The notes: generated from the sequence alone by a model not told the origin. A stretch of 64,000 bases of DNA from CAVZTX01 sp963778375 (GCA_963778375.1 CAVZTX010000002.1:166180-230179); one strand, 5' to 3'; positions 32,901 through 43,890 are shown, counted from the first letter of the stretch. A program made the numbers and translations.

Positions 32901-35900
32901 CTATCCCGTAAACCCCACCACATCCGTTCCGCCCAGAGCCAGGCCATTTAGATAGCTGAAGTACATTGGGCGCTCAGCCACAATCGTACCGCTCAATGCC
33001 TGCACCGACATCGACACTTCGTAGCCTGCTCCCGGATTCGCCTGCGCAACCGGTATCACAAGACTATTGATATTCAGCGTCACCCGCGTCTGTGGCCCGA
33101 CCGTCACAATTTGCTGCGTCGTAATACTGTTGGCAAGGTACAACGTTACCGCAACGGTTTCGGTTGTAGTGTTGGGGTTCTGCAACGTCAGAAACTCGTT
33201 GAAAACGGGACCGGTATAGCCTTCGGCAAAGCTATAGCTTGTCTTCGCAGGACCCGGTTGGCCGATCACATCGGTGCCGCCGGGCATCGACTGGTTGAAA
33301 CGGAAGTATTCTTGCCGCTCTGCGACAATCGGATTATCGGATGTTACCTCGGTTGATAGCTCCGGCGTGCTCTGTGCAAACGCCGCAGATGCAGCATTCA
33401 CGTCAAAGATGGTCTGCGACTGTGGCGCAACCATCACCGTGGTAGCGTTTACAGCACCATTGCTATACTCCAGCTTTATCGTGGCAGTAGCTGTCAGGGT
33501 CGGATCGAAGTTTGCCAGTACCAGGTACTCGTGGAAATTCGCTCCTGTATAGCCCTCCGCGAAGAGCCAGTCCGTACCCGTTGCCGGTGTCCCTACAACC
33601 GTTGCGGCACCTGTTATCGGTCCGCTAATATTAGCGCGGGCAGTGCTGAAGTACATCGGTCGCTCCACCACAATGGGTTGATCGGAATGGACATGCAATG
33701 CAACCTGCGCGGTGATACCTACGGTCTGGGGTATAGCGGTACCACGCTGTCCGGCAGGAACCGCCAGTGTCATCGGTGGCGTGTTGCCAGCCAATTGTCC
33801 GTGCGCCGTATAGGTTAGTGTGACATGCGCGGTCTGCCCACCCGGCGGATTCAGCACGGTAATGAAGCTTGTGTAGTTGCGCTCCGACTCAACATCGGCA
33901 AAGTAGAAATCCTGGCTGAGTTGCGTCGAACCTAAAGCATCCGTGCCGCTGTTGATGCCGCGCCACTGGAAGTACATTGGACGCTCCGCTACAATGCCGA
34001 CTCCATTCAACGAGGTCACAATCATCGAAAGCGAATGACCCGCGCCTGACCAGGGATAGCCTAGCTCCTGAGTTCACATTGATCGTTGCACGTGTCTGGG
34101 GTGGCACATTATGCACAATCTTCGGACCGGTCGAACCTTCAAAAAGATACTGCACCTGCACCTGTGCGGTCTGGATCGGATCAGGATTCATCAGCGTCAA
34201 ATATTCCTGAAACTCGCCGCCTGCACGTCCCTCGGCAAAGTACCACGTAGTACTGGTCGATACATTGCTATGCACCACGCTCTGGCCGAGCGTGATCAAG
34301 TTCTGCGCAAGATTGTAGGCATCAAAGGAACCCAGGCCCGTCGCCATATCATAGCTGGTCGTAGGCAGGATAGGCTCCGCTATTACCCAGATAGTCGTTG
34401 TTATTGGCCGCGCCCTGCACCCCTACAACATCATGAAATGCATCGGTATACGACGTGCCAGGAGTACCATGCGCAATCGCATACAGGCTAGGATTGAGGA
34501 AACCCAACAAAAATCCATTGGCTTTTAGCGATGCCTCATTTGCCAGAGCTATCACCGCTGCCCAAACTGGTGCAGCAGCCGACGTACCTCCTATTGTCAA
34601 CCATCCGGCATTTGTCCGCAACATCTTCACAACACTGCAATATACCCAGTAACTCGTTTGCGGATCGGCATTGGCAGAGACATCGGGTACCTCGCGAAAG
34701 CCCGTCGAATAAGCATTCGCAACCCCTGGCGCTTGTTGCCAGCTCGGCATATGCCACACCTGACTAATACCCCCACCACTCGCACCATTTTGAAGAGTAC
34801 GATCGTTCCAGACGGACTCGGAGAGATAGGTATTATCAAAATTCACATGCAGTGTTGTGCCGCCCACTCCGGTGACATACGGCTGTGACGCGGGATCATC
34901 AACGGCAGGAGCGGTACCGCGTTCCCGTCTTCTGGTTATAGCATCCCGTCGCTCCCAGGTCGCCACTCGCTGCGAGAATCGTCTGTCCCTGTGCTGCCGC
35001 AGCCTGGAAAAAGATGTTCTCCTGCGCAATCTCGTTCGCCATACCCGGTCCTTGCTCACAGAAGACCCAGCTCGTACTCACCACCGGCACCACATCGCTC
35101 ACGATATGCGCCCAGGCATCGTTATAAGCCGTCAGCGAAGCATTTGACGCCTCGTACACCCGCAGCGTCGCCAGGTGAGGTGCCAACCCCAGCACCATCT
35201 CCATATCGAGTTCAACCTCCGACGCATTCATGCCCGCCGCCCCATTATAACCATCGATTGGAATGGTCTTAATAACGGTATGGTTACCACCAAAGCATGA
35301 TGTATATAGAGCAATATCATTCGGCGAGAAGCCATCCAGTTCAAGCAACCCCACCGTCTGTCCCTCACCATACATTCCTGCATTATAAAATTTGCTAAAA
35401 TCATAGGCCGTCGCAATTTGTGGAGGAGTATAAGAAGTCGGAACAGATGGCTGACCCGGCTGTGGGCATGTAACCGGTGCCTGTCCCGTTGAAGAAGACT
35501 GTAATTTTGGTGTTGCCGAACTCCCGGTCAACGGCAAGCGTCCATACTGGACAACATTATCGAGGCCGGTCACTGAGGATACTAATGGTTCTATATCGCC
35601 CGGCAGCGATGGGTTACTCGCATTTGCATAAAATTGCCGTCCATCCGGCGCTAGATAATTATTAATCTGTACCGCAAAGGCCGATTCCGCCTGTGCTACC
35701 GTACCCGTGGCATCAATCAGCAGATGATTTGGATAGGTAGCAGTAATCTTAAAGCCCTGCGATTGCAGAAAACTACTCACCGCTACCTCGCTTTGAGGCA
35801 ATGGACCGTATAAGGTCGCAAACGTCGATGGGCTCAAATAGTGATGATACAACGTCGATTGCGGTGACGTGATCTCCTGCAAGTACGCCGCGAGACCCGC

Positions 35901-36128
35901 CGAATTGCGCAGATTCAGCCCAATCGCAAGCGAAATAGGCGAATTTGCCGCAGGTTGCGACAACACCTTGCTCTGACTCGTATAGCTCGTAATACTACTC
36001 GACAAAGCAACCCGTGGAGAGCTAGACGCATGAGTAAAAGGCGAAAGATAAAGCATCAGCAGCGCAACCGCCAGCAACCCACTCAGCAGCGGCACCAGAA
36101 TCACCGGATATATTGAACGAAACTTCAT
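32901..36128 (-). pseudogene. Sedolisin (S53) protease with four C-terminal repeats, frameshifted three times
   Basis: Reading across three frames from ATG 36128 gives a signal segment, a pro-kumamolisin domain (YLSPSTFATLYGP, GTVAQAESAFAVQIN) and an S53 catalytic domain. The Glu/Asp region (ASEVELDMEMVLGLAP), SGDLGATGC and the Ser region GGTSAAAPVWAA are all present. Four copies of a domain of about 115 residues follow (each with an FAEGYTG-like start and a VERPMYF- or AERQEYF-like end). The frame changes near 34920, 34350 and 34070; each is corrected by removing one base. Sedolisins are acid-active secreted peptidases. All catalytic residues survive, so this may be sequencing error or very recent loss. 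Confidence 0.8.
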
Positions 36129-36554
36129 ACAGGCCTCTCTTCAACAAAATACATAGAAATGGCCGGGATTGTCCTACCTAATCTGAACGCCCCCCAGCAC
36201 ATTTTCCGTGCATATCCCAAGAGAACCTCAACGCATCTGTAGGGGTTTTGTAGTAATCGTCCAACCGCCTGTAGGACCGAGGGCCGTCGGGATGGGCGGA
36301 GAGGGCCTTTATGGTCGCCCGCCTACCTCGGCACTTCGCTTAAATGTTGGTTGAAAGGCACAGAGGAAAAAACGATGAAATGGTACTTCTGGATTAGGAG
36401 TATCAACTCATGTGAGGAGTCTGTAAAAGTACAACATACTATCGCCAATAGTGCATGGTTAAGAAGGAAGATACGCTGCACTTCTCTTAACTTAAGAACG
36501 TCTGTATCCATTCCCCGTCTAGGGCATGATCAGCGCATCGCAATCAATCATGTA
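36129..36554. other. Gap with nothing recognised
   Basis: This 426-base stretch separates the sedolisin start from the methyltransferase end. I see no open frame with family character, no clear hairpin and no match to the repeats described elsewhere in the window. It probably holds the promoter of the sedolisin gene. Confidence 0.5.
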
Positions 36555-37355
36555 TCACTCGCCACTAGTCGCCTCCCAGGTACATCCAGCAACCAGGACT
36601 GCATTAGCATGAGCGAAGAATGTACTCTCAGCTTCGGCCTGCTCGAGGCTCTGCTGCCAACGGCGTAATTCCACCTCGGTAATGAGACCACTTGCCAACG
36701 CATCATCCTCAACCGCATCCATTAAGGTGAGATAGCGCAACAGCCCATAGCTAGTGATCTGATATGGTCGATCCTCCACCGCGATATCTATTAACCCCTG
36801 TCGTCTGAAGAGCCCAGGGAGTTGGCGACCTGCGTATCCATTGTTCACAAGGCGTTCCGCATGGACACGCACGAGGCAACGCTCAATCTCCACCTCCGGT
36901 GTATTAATGGACAAGGTACCCCAGTCTGCATCCCAGATAACAATCCATCCCCCTGGCTTCGTGACACGAGCCATTTCTGCTAAGACTCCTGCCGGATTGT
37001 GTAAATGCTGGAAGAGTCGCTCACTCCGACATGCATCAAATGTGCCCGCCTCCCACGGTAAGTCAGTAGCATCTGCTTGTTGATGGGTGCACCAGGCGCT
37101 ACATCCCGCCTGCTCCGCACGTCGCTGGGCTTCTGCAACCATATCTGCATCAGCATCCACACCCACTACGCTCCCTGTAGGACCAACGAGTCTGGCTAAA
37201 GCAATGGTATCCGTCCCTGGGCCACAACCAACATCAAGCACAGCATAGCCTGGCTGCAAATGCATCCAGCTATACGTGTGTTGCTTCTCCTGCTGAACCA
37301 GTTCGGCCATCACCTGTAGATATTCAGGATCAACATACCCTCGTGGCTGTGTCAT
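36555..37355 (-). CDS. Class I SAM-dependent methyltransferase
   Basis: The 266-residue protein has motif I VLDVGCGPGTDTIALA, an acidic strand-2 end GVDADADM, and motif II/III TFDACRSERLFQHLHNP then GGWIVIWDAD, as in UbiE/Methyltransf_11 proteins. It methylates an unknown small molecule. The ATG at 37355 has AAGGAGG. It appears to stand alone: neighbours on the same strand are an unrelated hydrolase and a protease remnant. Confidence 0.88.
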   Translation of the reverse strand: MTQPRGYVDPEYLQVMAELVQQEKQHTYSWMHLQPGYAVLDVGCGPGTDTIALARLVGPTGSVVGVDADADMVAEAQRRAEQAGCSAWCTHQQADATDLPWEAGTFDACRSERLFQHLHNPAGVLAEMARVTKPGGWIVIWDADWGTLSINTPEVEIERCLVRVHAERLVNNGYAGRQLPGLFRRQGLIDIAVEDRPYQITSYGLLRYLTLMDAVEDDALASGLITEVELRRWQQSLEQAEAESTFFAHANAVLVAGCTWEATSGE

Positions 37356-37438
37356 GAATTCCTCCTTGACTACTACTCAGAAAGGAAAACTGTGTTGTGG
37401 CTATTTATTTTGCGAGAACCTCAGTTACTTTCTCCCAC

Positions 37439-38233
37439 TCACAACGTCCCCAAAAACCCCCTCAACATCTGCACAAACGCCTCCGGCTGCTCCAAATTCG
37501 CCAGATGCCCCGCATTCGGAATGACCGAAAACTGCGCGCCCGGAATCTTTGCTGCATAGTCCTGCTGCGTGCTTGCCGGAATCAAAGCATCCTGCTCGCC
37601 CGCCAACACCAGCGTCGGACAGCTAATCGTAGACAACAAATCGCTCAAATCCACCCGTTGCGCCATACCGCGAGAGGCAGCCGCAATACCCTGTGGAGTT
37701 GCCATATCAATCATCTGGCGAATACGATTTTCCACCTCTGCATGATTCTGCCGCGTATAGTCCGAGATCAACTTCGGCAACTGCAGATCAGCAATAGCCC
37801 GCGTTCCCTCCGAAAGCGCAATACGCGCCACATTTTCCCTATTCGCCCTGCCCTCAGCAGTATCCGCACCTGGACGCGTGTCCGCAAGCACCAATCCTCC
37901 TACCCGCTCAGGATACTTCCGCAGGAAGGCAAACGCCGCATATCCACCCATCGAAAGCCCACATAACACCGCCTGCGAAACGCCCAGCGCATCCATCAAA
38001 CCCGCCACATCATCCGCAAATGTCTCCATCGTCGAAACATCCGTCGTAATATCGCTCTCCCCAAAACCTCGCCAGTCCAGAGAAACAAGTCGATAGCGCT
38101 CCTCCTGCAGGAGCGTCGTCATTTCACCTACCCACATGCTGCGATTCAGAGGAAATGCATGCAGAAAAAACACCGGCATTCCTATGCCATGATCATCATA
38201 AGCTATGTTGATACCATTAATTGCTGTCTTCAT
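37439..38233 (-). CDS. Alpha/beta hydrolase (3-oxoadipate enol-lactonase-like)
   Basis: The 264-residue protein has oxyanion motif FLHAFPLNRSMW, strand SLDWRGFGES, nucleophile elbow GLSMGG (Ser about 95), acid in LAGEQDAL and His in IPNAGHLANLEQPE. This is the full triad of the PcaD/BioH-like group. Start ATG 38233 with GGAG six bases before is preferred; the frame is open to 38302. The substrate is unknown. It is the last gene after the lipA/2-oxoacid dehydrogenase block on the same strand, separated by a REP-like hairpin. Confidence 0.85.
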   Translation of the reverse strand: MKTAINGINIAYDDHGIGMPVFFLHAFPLNRSMWVGEMTTLLQEERYRLVSLDWRGFGESDITTDVSTMETFADDVAGLMDALGVSQAVLCGLSMGGYAAFAFLRKYPERVGGLVLADTRPGADTAEGRANRENVARIALSEGTRAIADLQLPKLISDYTRQNHAEVENRIRQMIDMATPQGIAAASRGMAQRVDLSDLLSTISCPTLVLAGEQDALIPASTQQDYAAKIPGAQFSVIPNAGHLANLEQPEAFVQMLRGFLGTL

Positions 38234-38295
38234 TCCAACTCCATATAAGCCGGGCGGCCGCAAGAGCCGCCATCTGTCATCCTCGCTCCACTTGA

Positions 38296-38326
38296 TTGTC
38301 ATCCTTCGCTCCGCTCAGGATGGCAA
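38296..38326. repeat. Diverged REP-like hairpin
   Basis: TTGTCATCC (38296-38304) and GGATGGCAA (38318-38326) form a stem with one mismatch, and the loop contains TTCGCTCCGCTCA. It shares the TGTCATCC...TCAGGATG core with the palindrome at 13937-14010. It lies between lipA and the hydrolase. Confidence 0.5.
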
Positions 38327-38367
38327 CCCTGCTTCAATGAACGCCTGGGGATCGACCCTACATTTCT

Positions 38368-39246
38368 TTATTCAGACCTCGTTGCCCCATCCGCCTGCTC
38401 GTGAGCATGATACGAGCTGCGCACAAATGGACCCGACTCAACATGGCGAAAGCCCATCTTCTTACCCTCTGCCTTCAATGCCGCGAACTCCTCAAGCGGC
38501 ACGTAGCGCTGGATTGGCAAATGCTGAAACGAGGGGCGCAGGTATTGCCCAATCGTCAGGATATCAACATCATGCTCGCGCATATCGTGCATGACTTCGA
38601 TCACCTCATCCCATGTCTCACCCAGGCCAAGCATAAAGCCCGACTTTGTTGGTGCATTAGGATTCATTTCTTTCGCCCACTTCAGCACCTGCAGTGAGCG
38701 TTTATAGATAGCCTGCGGACGCACACGCTTATAAAGGCGTGGAATGGTCTCCACGTTATGATTATAAACATCCGGCTTCGCTTCAATCACCACCCGCAAA
38801 GCGTCATACACCCCTTTGAAGTCCGGCGTGAGCACCTCTACCTTACACTCGGGATTCAGACGACGAATCCAGCGAATCGTTGCGGCGAAGATGGCCGCTC
38901 CGCCATCCTTCAATTCATCGCGGTTGACCGAGGTCACGACCGCGTGTCGCAGGCCCATCTTCTGTACAGCCTCCGCCACGCGCTTTGGTTCCTCCCAATC
39001 CAAACCAATCGGACGACCCGTCTCCACAGCGCAAAAGCCACAACTACGCGTGCAGACACTTCCCAGGATCATGAAGGTGGCTGTCTTATGACCCCAACAT
39101 TCACCAATATTGGGACAACGTGCCTCCTCACATACCGTGTGCAGTTCTTTACTGCGCATCAGTTGCTTCAGATTTTCGTAGTTTTCTCCCTTTGGCGCGC
39201 GCACCCGAAGCCATTCGGGACGCCGCTCAGGAATCATGGTCGCCAT
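38368..39246 (-). CDS. lipA: Lipoyl synthase
   Basis: The 292-residue radical-SAM protein has the auxiliary cluster motif CEEARCPNIGECW (CX4CX5C) near residue 40 and the radical-SAM motif CTRSCGFC (CX3CX2C) near residue 65. Then follow TSVNRDELKDGGA and VETIPRLYKRVRP. It inserts sulfur into octanoyl groups on lipoyl domains. ATG 39246 with AGAGGA upstream is chosen; the frame is open to 39294. It follows the E2 gene, whose lipoyl domain is a substrate. The C-terminal RSSYHAHEQ matches the family end. Confidence 0.95.
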   Translation of the reverse strand: MATMIPERRPEWLRVRAPKGENYENLKQLMRSKELHTVCEEARCPNIGECWGHKTATFMILGSVCTRSCGFCAVETGRPIGLDWEEPKRVAEAVQKMGLRHAVVTSVNRDELKDGGAAIFAATIRWIRRLNPECKVEVLTPDFKGVYDALRVVIEAKPDVYNHNVETIPRLYKRVRPQAIYKRSLQVLKWAKEMNPNAPTKSGFMLGLGETWDEVIEVMHDMREHDVDILTIGQYLRPSFQHLPIQRYVPLEEFAALKAEGKKMGFRHVESGPFVRSSYHAHEQADGATRSE

Positions 39247-39397
39247 AGTTGTTTCCTCTCCGCTCGTCCAGCCTGACTGCGTAACAGTAGGCACTTCTGT
39301 TCAGATCGGCTGACGCGAAGCGTAGATGCAAAGCATCGTTGCCGATTTGCATAAGAACCATTCGCTAGCGTCGTTGGCGGGACGGATAGTGCCGTTA

Positions 39398-40846
39398 TTA
39401 ATACACATCAATCTCACGACTGTAGCTCTGCAATTTTGTGCGCACCGCTTGCAGGAATCCGGCAGCACCAGCCCCATCATTAATACGGTGATCAAAGGAG
39501 AGGCACAGGTACATCATGTAGCGTATGGCAATGGCATCATCCTCAGTCACCACGGGTCGCTTGACAACTGCATCCATACTCAGAATACCTGCATGTGGCT
39601 GGTTGATAATCGGCACCGAGATAATTGTACCAAAGGTGCCAGGATTATTCACCACAAAAGTGCTATTCTGCATATCCTGGATCGTCAGCTTATTGTTACG
39701 CGCACGCTGCGCAATGGTCGAGATCTGCTTTGCTAACCCCGCCAATGTGTACTGATCAGCATCATAAAGAGTCGGCACAAGCAAGCCCACATCGGTTGAG
39801 ACCGCGATTCCCAGGTTGATACGCTTCCTAATGATGATCTTGTTATCTTCCGTCCAACTCGAATTCATCAAGGGAAACTTGCGGATTCCCTCGCATACCG
39901 CCTTCATCACAAACGGCACATAACTGATGCCATATCCCTCGCGCTTGCGGAAGTCGTCCTTATTCTTCTCCAGCCACTTCGCGATGTTGGTCATATCGAC
40001 CTCCATCACGGTTGTCGCATGCGGAGATGTGCGCTTGCTGCGTACCATATGCTCGGCAATCGCCAGTCGCATTCTGCTCGGAGTCACCAGCTCCTCATCA
40101 GGTCCTACCGTCGTAGGAACCGGCTCTGCCTGCGGTATCATAGGCGCTGTAAACTTCCGCTCAGCCGCCACCGGAGGCGTCGGTATTGTAGGGGCAGGGC
40201 TTGCCCCTGCCCTGGTCACACCAACTTCCTCTGCCCTGGTCGTCTCTATCCTACCAACCTCCCCTGCGCTGCCAGACGCAACAGGCACAGCCTGCTCCGT
40301 TTGTCGCTGCGCAACATAAGCCAGAATATCCTCCTTACGGACACGCCCACCCGCACCCGTCCCCGCAATTGAATTCAAATCAATATCATGCTCGCGTGCC
40401 AGTCGCCGCGCCAACGGCGAAATACGTTGCCGTTCCTCTTCACCTACGCGACTATAGGAAGGCGATGATTCGCGCACCTCACTAGCACCATTCCCAGCGC
40501 TCGTACTCTTCTGTTCCATCACAGGTGTGGCGGCCTGCGCAGGCGTTTCAATGGGAGCTGCATCTGGACCTGGGGCGGGTTCGGCGGGTGGAGAGGCTGA
40601 AACATCCGCGTTCTCTTCAATTAGCGCGATATCGGCACCCACTGGTACCGTCTCATCGGCTTTGACCAGAATTTTTGCCAGCCGACCGGCAATAGGAGAC
40701 GGCAATTCAGCATTAATTTTATCCGTAATGATTTCTGCGAGCGACTCGTCTTTCTCAACCCAATCGCCCTCATTTTTAAGCCAGCTCCCCACAGTTCCCT
40801 CTGCAACCGATTCCCCTAACCTGGGCATCTTCACTGGTGTTGGCAT
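39398..40846 (-). CDS. Dihydrolipoamide acyltransferase (E2) of a 2-oxoacid dehydrogenase complex
   Basis: The 482-residue protein has an N-terminal lipoyl domain (lipoyl-lysine about residue 43 in TDKINAELPSP), an Ala/Pro/Ser-rich linker, a peripheral subunit-binding domain (ISPLARRLAREHDIDLNSI), another long linker, and a C-terminal catalytic domain with LSFDHRINDGAGA (active His/Asp, DHRxxDG). It transfers acyl groups to CoA. Upstream on the same strand lie E1 beta and E1 alpha. The substrate (pyruvate or branched chain) is not certain from sequence. Confidence 0.92.
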   Translation of the reverse strand: MPTPVKMPRLGESVAEGTVGSWLKNEGDWVEKDESLAEIITDKINAELPSPIAGRLAKILVKADETVPVGADIALIEENADVSASPPAEPAPGPDAAPIETPAQAATPVMEQKSTSAGNGASEVRESSPSYSRVGEEERQRISPLARRLAREHDIDLNSIAGTGAGGRVRKEDILAYVAQRQTEQAVPVASGSAGEVGRIETTRAEEVGVTRAGASPAPTIPTPPVAAERKFTAPMIPQAEPVPTTVGPDEELVTPSRMRLAIAEHMVRSKRTSPHATTVMEVDMTNIAKWLEKNKDDFRKREGYGISYVPFVMKAVCEGIRKFPLMNSSWTEDNKIIIRKRINLGIAVSTDVGLLVPTLYDADQYTLAGLAKQISTIAQRARNNKLTIQDMQNSTFVVNNPGTFGTIISVPIINQPHAGILSMDAVVKRPVVTEDDAIAIRYMMYLCLSFDHRINDGAGAAGFLQAVRTKLQSYSREIDVY

Positions 40847-40955
40847 ATCAAGAACTCCTTTGTTCAGGACGGCTGTAGGGCCGATGTCTCACGCCTACCG
40901 CCAATTGATCGGCCTCGTCTCGTAAAATACTGTAAGAACAAAGGCCCTATACACG

Positions 40956-41939
40956 CTAATATGCTGCAAGCTTTCGCGCCGCAGAAAGAATCTTTTCAGC
41001 ATTCGGTAGATACGCTACCTCGAGTGGCGGCGCGTAAGGAAATGGCACATCAGGCGCGGCTACACGTGTGATCGGACCATCCAGGTATTCAAACAAATCT
41101 TCGGCCAACATCGCCGCTAGCTCTGCGCCGATGCCACCCGTCAACGTATCCTCATGCACAATCAACACCTTATTTGTACGCTTCACCGAATCGAGAATTG
41201 CCTCGCGGTCGAGCGGTGCAAGGCTGCGCAGGTCGATCACCTCGATCGACAGATCATCCTCCTGCTCAAGCGTTTGTGCCGCCTTCAAACACGAGTGCAC
41301 CATTGCTCCGTAAGTCAGGATCGTCATATCCTCACCCTTTCGGCGGGTAATTGCCTTCCCTAACGGCACAATATAATCCTCGTCGGGCAATTCTTCACGC
41401 AGTTCCGGCGAGCGATAAAGCAGCTTATGTTCAAGATAAAGTACAGGATTATTATCACGAATAGCCGCTTTCAACAGCCCCTTCGCATCATACGTCGTCG
41501 AAGGAACCACCACTTTGATCCCTGGCGTATGAAAAAACCACGCCTCTGGACTGGCAGAATGGAATGGGCCACCCTTCGTGCCTCCACCAGATGGGCCGCG
41601 AATAACCATTGGTACCGGCATACCGCTGCGCCAGTACATCTTCGTGGCCATATTGATGATCTGGTCAAAGCCACAGGTAATAAAGTCGATGAACTGCATC
41701 TCAGCGATGGGTCGCATGCCCATCAAAGCCGCGCCGACCGCCGACCCGATAATCGCATTTTCCGCCATTGGTGTATCAATGACGCGCTCCATCCCGAATT
41801 CCTCAAGCATGCCCGCGCTGACCTTAAATGCTCCGCCATACGTCCCCACGTCCTCGCCCAGCAAAAACACAGCTTCATCCCGCTGCATCTCTTCACGAAT
41901 GGCCTGGCTAATCGCTTCTAAATAGGTGACTGCACTCAT
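40956..41939 (-). CDS. 2-oxoacid dehydrogenase E1 component, beta subunit
   Basis: The 327-residue protein has the transketolase-like pyrimidine domain (FLLGEDVGTYGGAFKVS) and C-terminal domain (VIDLRSLAPLDREAI, VHEDTLTGGIGAE) of E1 beta. With E1 alpha it forms the thiamine-diphosphate decarboxylase. ATG 41939 overlaps the E1 alpha stop by four bases (ATGA), so the two are translationally coupled. It belongs to the E1a-E1b-E2-lipA unit. Confidence 0.94.
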   Translation of the reverse strand: MSAVTYLEAISQAIREEMQRDEAVFLLGEDVGTYGGAFKVSAGMLEEFGMERVIDTPMAENAIIGSAVGAALMGMRPIAEMQFIDFITCGFDQIINMATKMYWRSGMPVPMVIRGPSGGGTKGGPFHSASPEAWFFHTPGIKVVVPSTTYDAKGLLKAAIRDNNPVLYLEHKLLYRSPELREELPDEDYIVPLGKAITRRKGEDMTILTYGAMVHSCLKAAQTLEQEDDLSIEVIDLRSLAPLDREAILDSVKRTNKVLIVHEDTLTGGIGAELAAMLAEDLFEYLDGPITRVAAPDVPFPYAPPLEVAYLPNAEKILSAARKLAAY

Positions 41940-43057
41940 CGCCTTCCCACCTCCTCCGGGGACGCTACCATTCGAGTCCCCACGGACGCTACAGGCCCCA
42001 CAAAGGTGTTGAATGGAGTACCGGTACGAGTATCTAGCGCATTGATATAGCGAGCGTCTTCTGCCGCTGGTTCACCAATAATAGCTATTGGGCCATCAGG
42101 TGCGAACACATACTCCGCAACAGTCGTCGGATCTGGTGCGGGACTCGTTTCAGCAAAACTCACAGCATCGTCAACTGTTGCCTTAACCTTCGCTTCGATT
42201 TCGGCCTTCTCTTCTGCCTTGAGCACATGCTCTTCCGTCAAATACTGTTCAAAACGCCGGATCGGATCTTTCGCCAGCCACTCCTCGCGCAGTTCCTGCG
42301 GCACATAATCGGCCTTGTCAGCCTCCGAGTGGCCCCGCACACGGAAGGTCTTGCACTCCACAAGCGCTGGCCCTTTGCCAGTGCGCACATGTTCAACCGC
42401 ACGCCCAACAGCTTCCATCACCGCCAATACATCGTTGCCATCCACGCTCTCTCCTGGCATTGCATAAGCCAGAGCACGATCCGCAAGATTTTCAAGCGCG
42501 AACTGCTTACGTGTAGGTGTTGAGTAAGCATAACCATTATTCTCAATAATGAAGACAATCGGCAGTTTCTGCACCGAAGCAAAGTTCAAGGCCTCGTGAA
42601 ACGGCCCAGTATTCGTCGCGCCATCGCCACAGCTAGCCAGAACAAGCGTTGAACGCTTGCGCATCTTCATCGTCAAAGCCACACCGCATGCCACCGGCAA
42701 AGATTCGCCAAGCATACTAATCATTGGAACGATGCCATGATGCATGTCACCGATATGCATCTGCCCATCACGCCCCAGAGTCGGTGAATTCCCGCGTGCC
42801 AGCCACTGGCACATCACAGCGCGTGGCGACCCGCCTCGCACAAGATGCATTCCCAGATCACGATGCTGCGGCACAATGCAGTCACCCTCGCTCAGCACCA
42901 TTGCTGCCCCGACGGTCGTAGCCTCATGTCCCTGCGCCGTATAGACTCCACCCACAACTCGCCCCTGTAAAAACAAAGTTCGGGTACGGTCTTCCATCGC
43001 ACGTGTGAGGCGCATAAAATAATAGATCTGTAGCAGGTCAGCCCGCTCCAGCCCCAT
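41936..43057 (-). CDS. 2-oxoacid dehydrogenase E1 component, alpha subunit
   Basis: The 373-residue protein has the thiamine-diphosphate motif GDGATNTGPFHEALN...IENN, the GQEA-like substrate motif QGHEATTVGAAM, and a C-terminal tail typical of the family. It decarboxylates a 2-oxoacid with the beta subunit. ATG 43057 has AAGGAAG eight bases upstream; GTG 43066 is in frame. It is the first gene of the operon. No E3 (lipoamide dehydrogenase) gene is in the window. Confidence 0.93.
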   Translation of the reverse strand: MGLERADLLQIYYFMRLTRAMEDRTRTLFLQGRVVGGVYTAQGHEATTVGAAMVLSEGDCIVPQHRDLGMHLVRGGSPRAVMCQWLARGNSPTLGRDGQMHIGDMHHGIVPMISMLGESLPVACGVALTMKMRKRSTLVLASCGDGATNTGPFHEALNFASVQKLPIVFIIENNGYAYSTPTRKQFALENLADRALAYAMPGESVDGNDVLAVMEAVGRAVEHVRTGKGPALVECKTFRVRGHSEADKADYVPQELREEWLAKDPIRRFEQYLTEEHVLKAEEKAEIEAKVKATVDDAVSFAETSPAPDPTTVAEYVFAPDGPIAIIGEPAAEDARYINALDTRTGTPFNTFVGPVASVGTRMVASPEEVGRR

Positions 43058-43305
43058 AGCAATCACTTCCTTGTTCCTAATAATAGAGGCGCAGTGCGTC
43101 GCGCCCCCTCATGTTTACATTAGAGCTATTCTTCGTTCATGCTAGCACGCAGCAGAAAGGAGTGTCAAGTTTGATGATGGAGATGACGCAGAGCTATTTA
43201 ACCCATGCTATAGAATTTTTGTGAACCATATGCTATGCTTTAGATGAGAGTTAAAAAGACAACATGTCCATAATACCGAACTTTTGAGGAGAAAGAACAC
43301 TCGCC

Positions 43306-43884
43306 ATGTCTATGAGCTTGCACGATGTGGAGAAGCTTCAGGCGCTCTACCCAGACCACCAAATCGAATTGAGAGAAGGTAAAATTAGTATTATGAGTCC
43401 ATCGGATAGCGTCTCTGGCGAAATCGGATTCCGATTCGGTATCCTACTAGGCACTTGGGTGTATAACCATAACTTGGGACGCGTTCTGGATTCGAGTACA
43501 GGTTTTCGCATGCCCAATGGTGATCTGCTCTCTCCTGATGTCTCTTTTGTTTCACGAGAGCAGCTCAAGCAAAATCCTCGTACCTATGCCTCAGTCGTTC
43601 CACAATTAATCGTCGAAATTAAATCGAGCCGGGACCGTGTTCGCGGGATTGAAGAGAAAATCGCCCTCTTTTTAAGTCAAGGGGTACAAGTAGGCATTCT
43701 CATTGATCCCGATAAACATATCGTGCGTGTCTACCGTGCTGGTAGATTGAGTAAAGATGCCGACACGGGAGAGTCTATCCCACAGGCAACGACTCTACGA
43801 GATGGAGATACGCTAACTCTTCCTGAACTCTTTCCTGGCTTGGAAGTTCCGATTACGAGTTTGTGGCCAGTCGTGTATGAGTAG
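43306..43884 (+). CDS. Uma2-family (DUF820) restriction-endonuclease-fold protein
   Basis: The 192-residue protein matches Uma2: YPDHQIELREGKISIMSPS near the start, MPNGDLLSPDVSFV and LIVEIKSSRDRVRG (PD-(D/E)xK-like core with E-x-K), then KIALFLSQGVQVGILIDPD. These small proteins expand to many copies in Cyanobacteria and Chloroflexota and their function is unsettled. It stands alone, convergent with the FHA-PrsW gene seven bases away. Confidence 0.88.
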   Translation: MSMSLHDVEKLQALYPDHQIELREGKISIMSPSDSVSGEIGFRFGILLGTWVYNHNLGRVLDSSTGFRMPNGDLLSPDVSFVSREQLKQNPRTYASVVPQLIVEIKSSRDRVRGIEEKIALFLSQGVQVGILIDPDKHIVRVYRAGRLSKDADTGESIPQATTLRDGDTLTLPELFPGLEVPITSLWPVVYE

Positions 43885-43890
43885 GAACCC

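Noticed and set aside
36129..36554. Possible small gene or RNA between the sedolisin and methyltransferase
   Set aside because: No open frame with a ribosome site, no stable hairpin and no repeat match were found.
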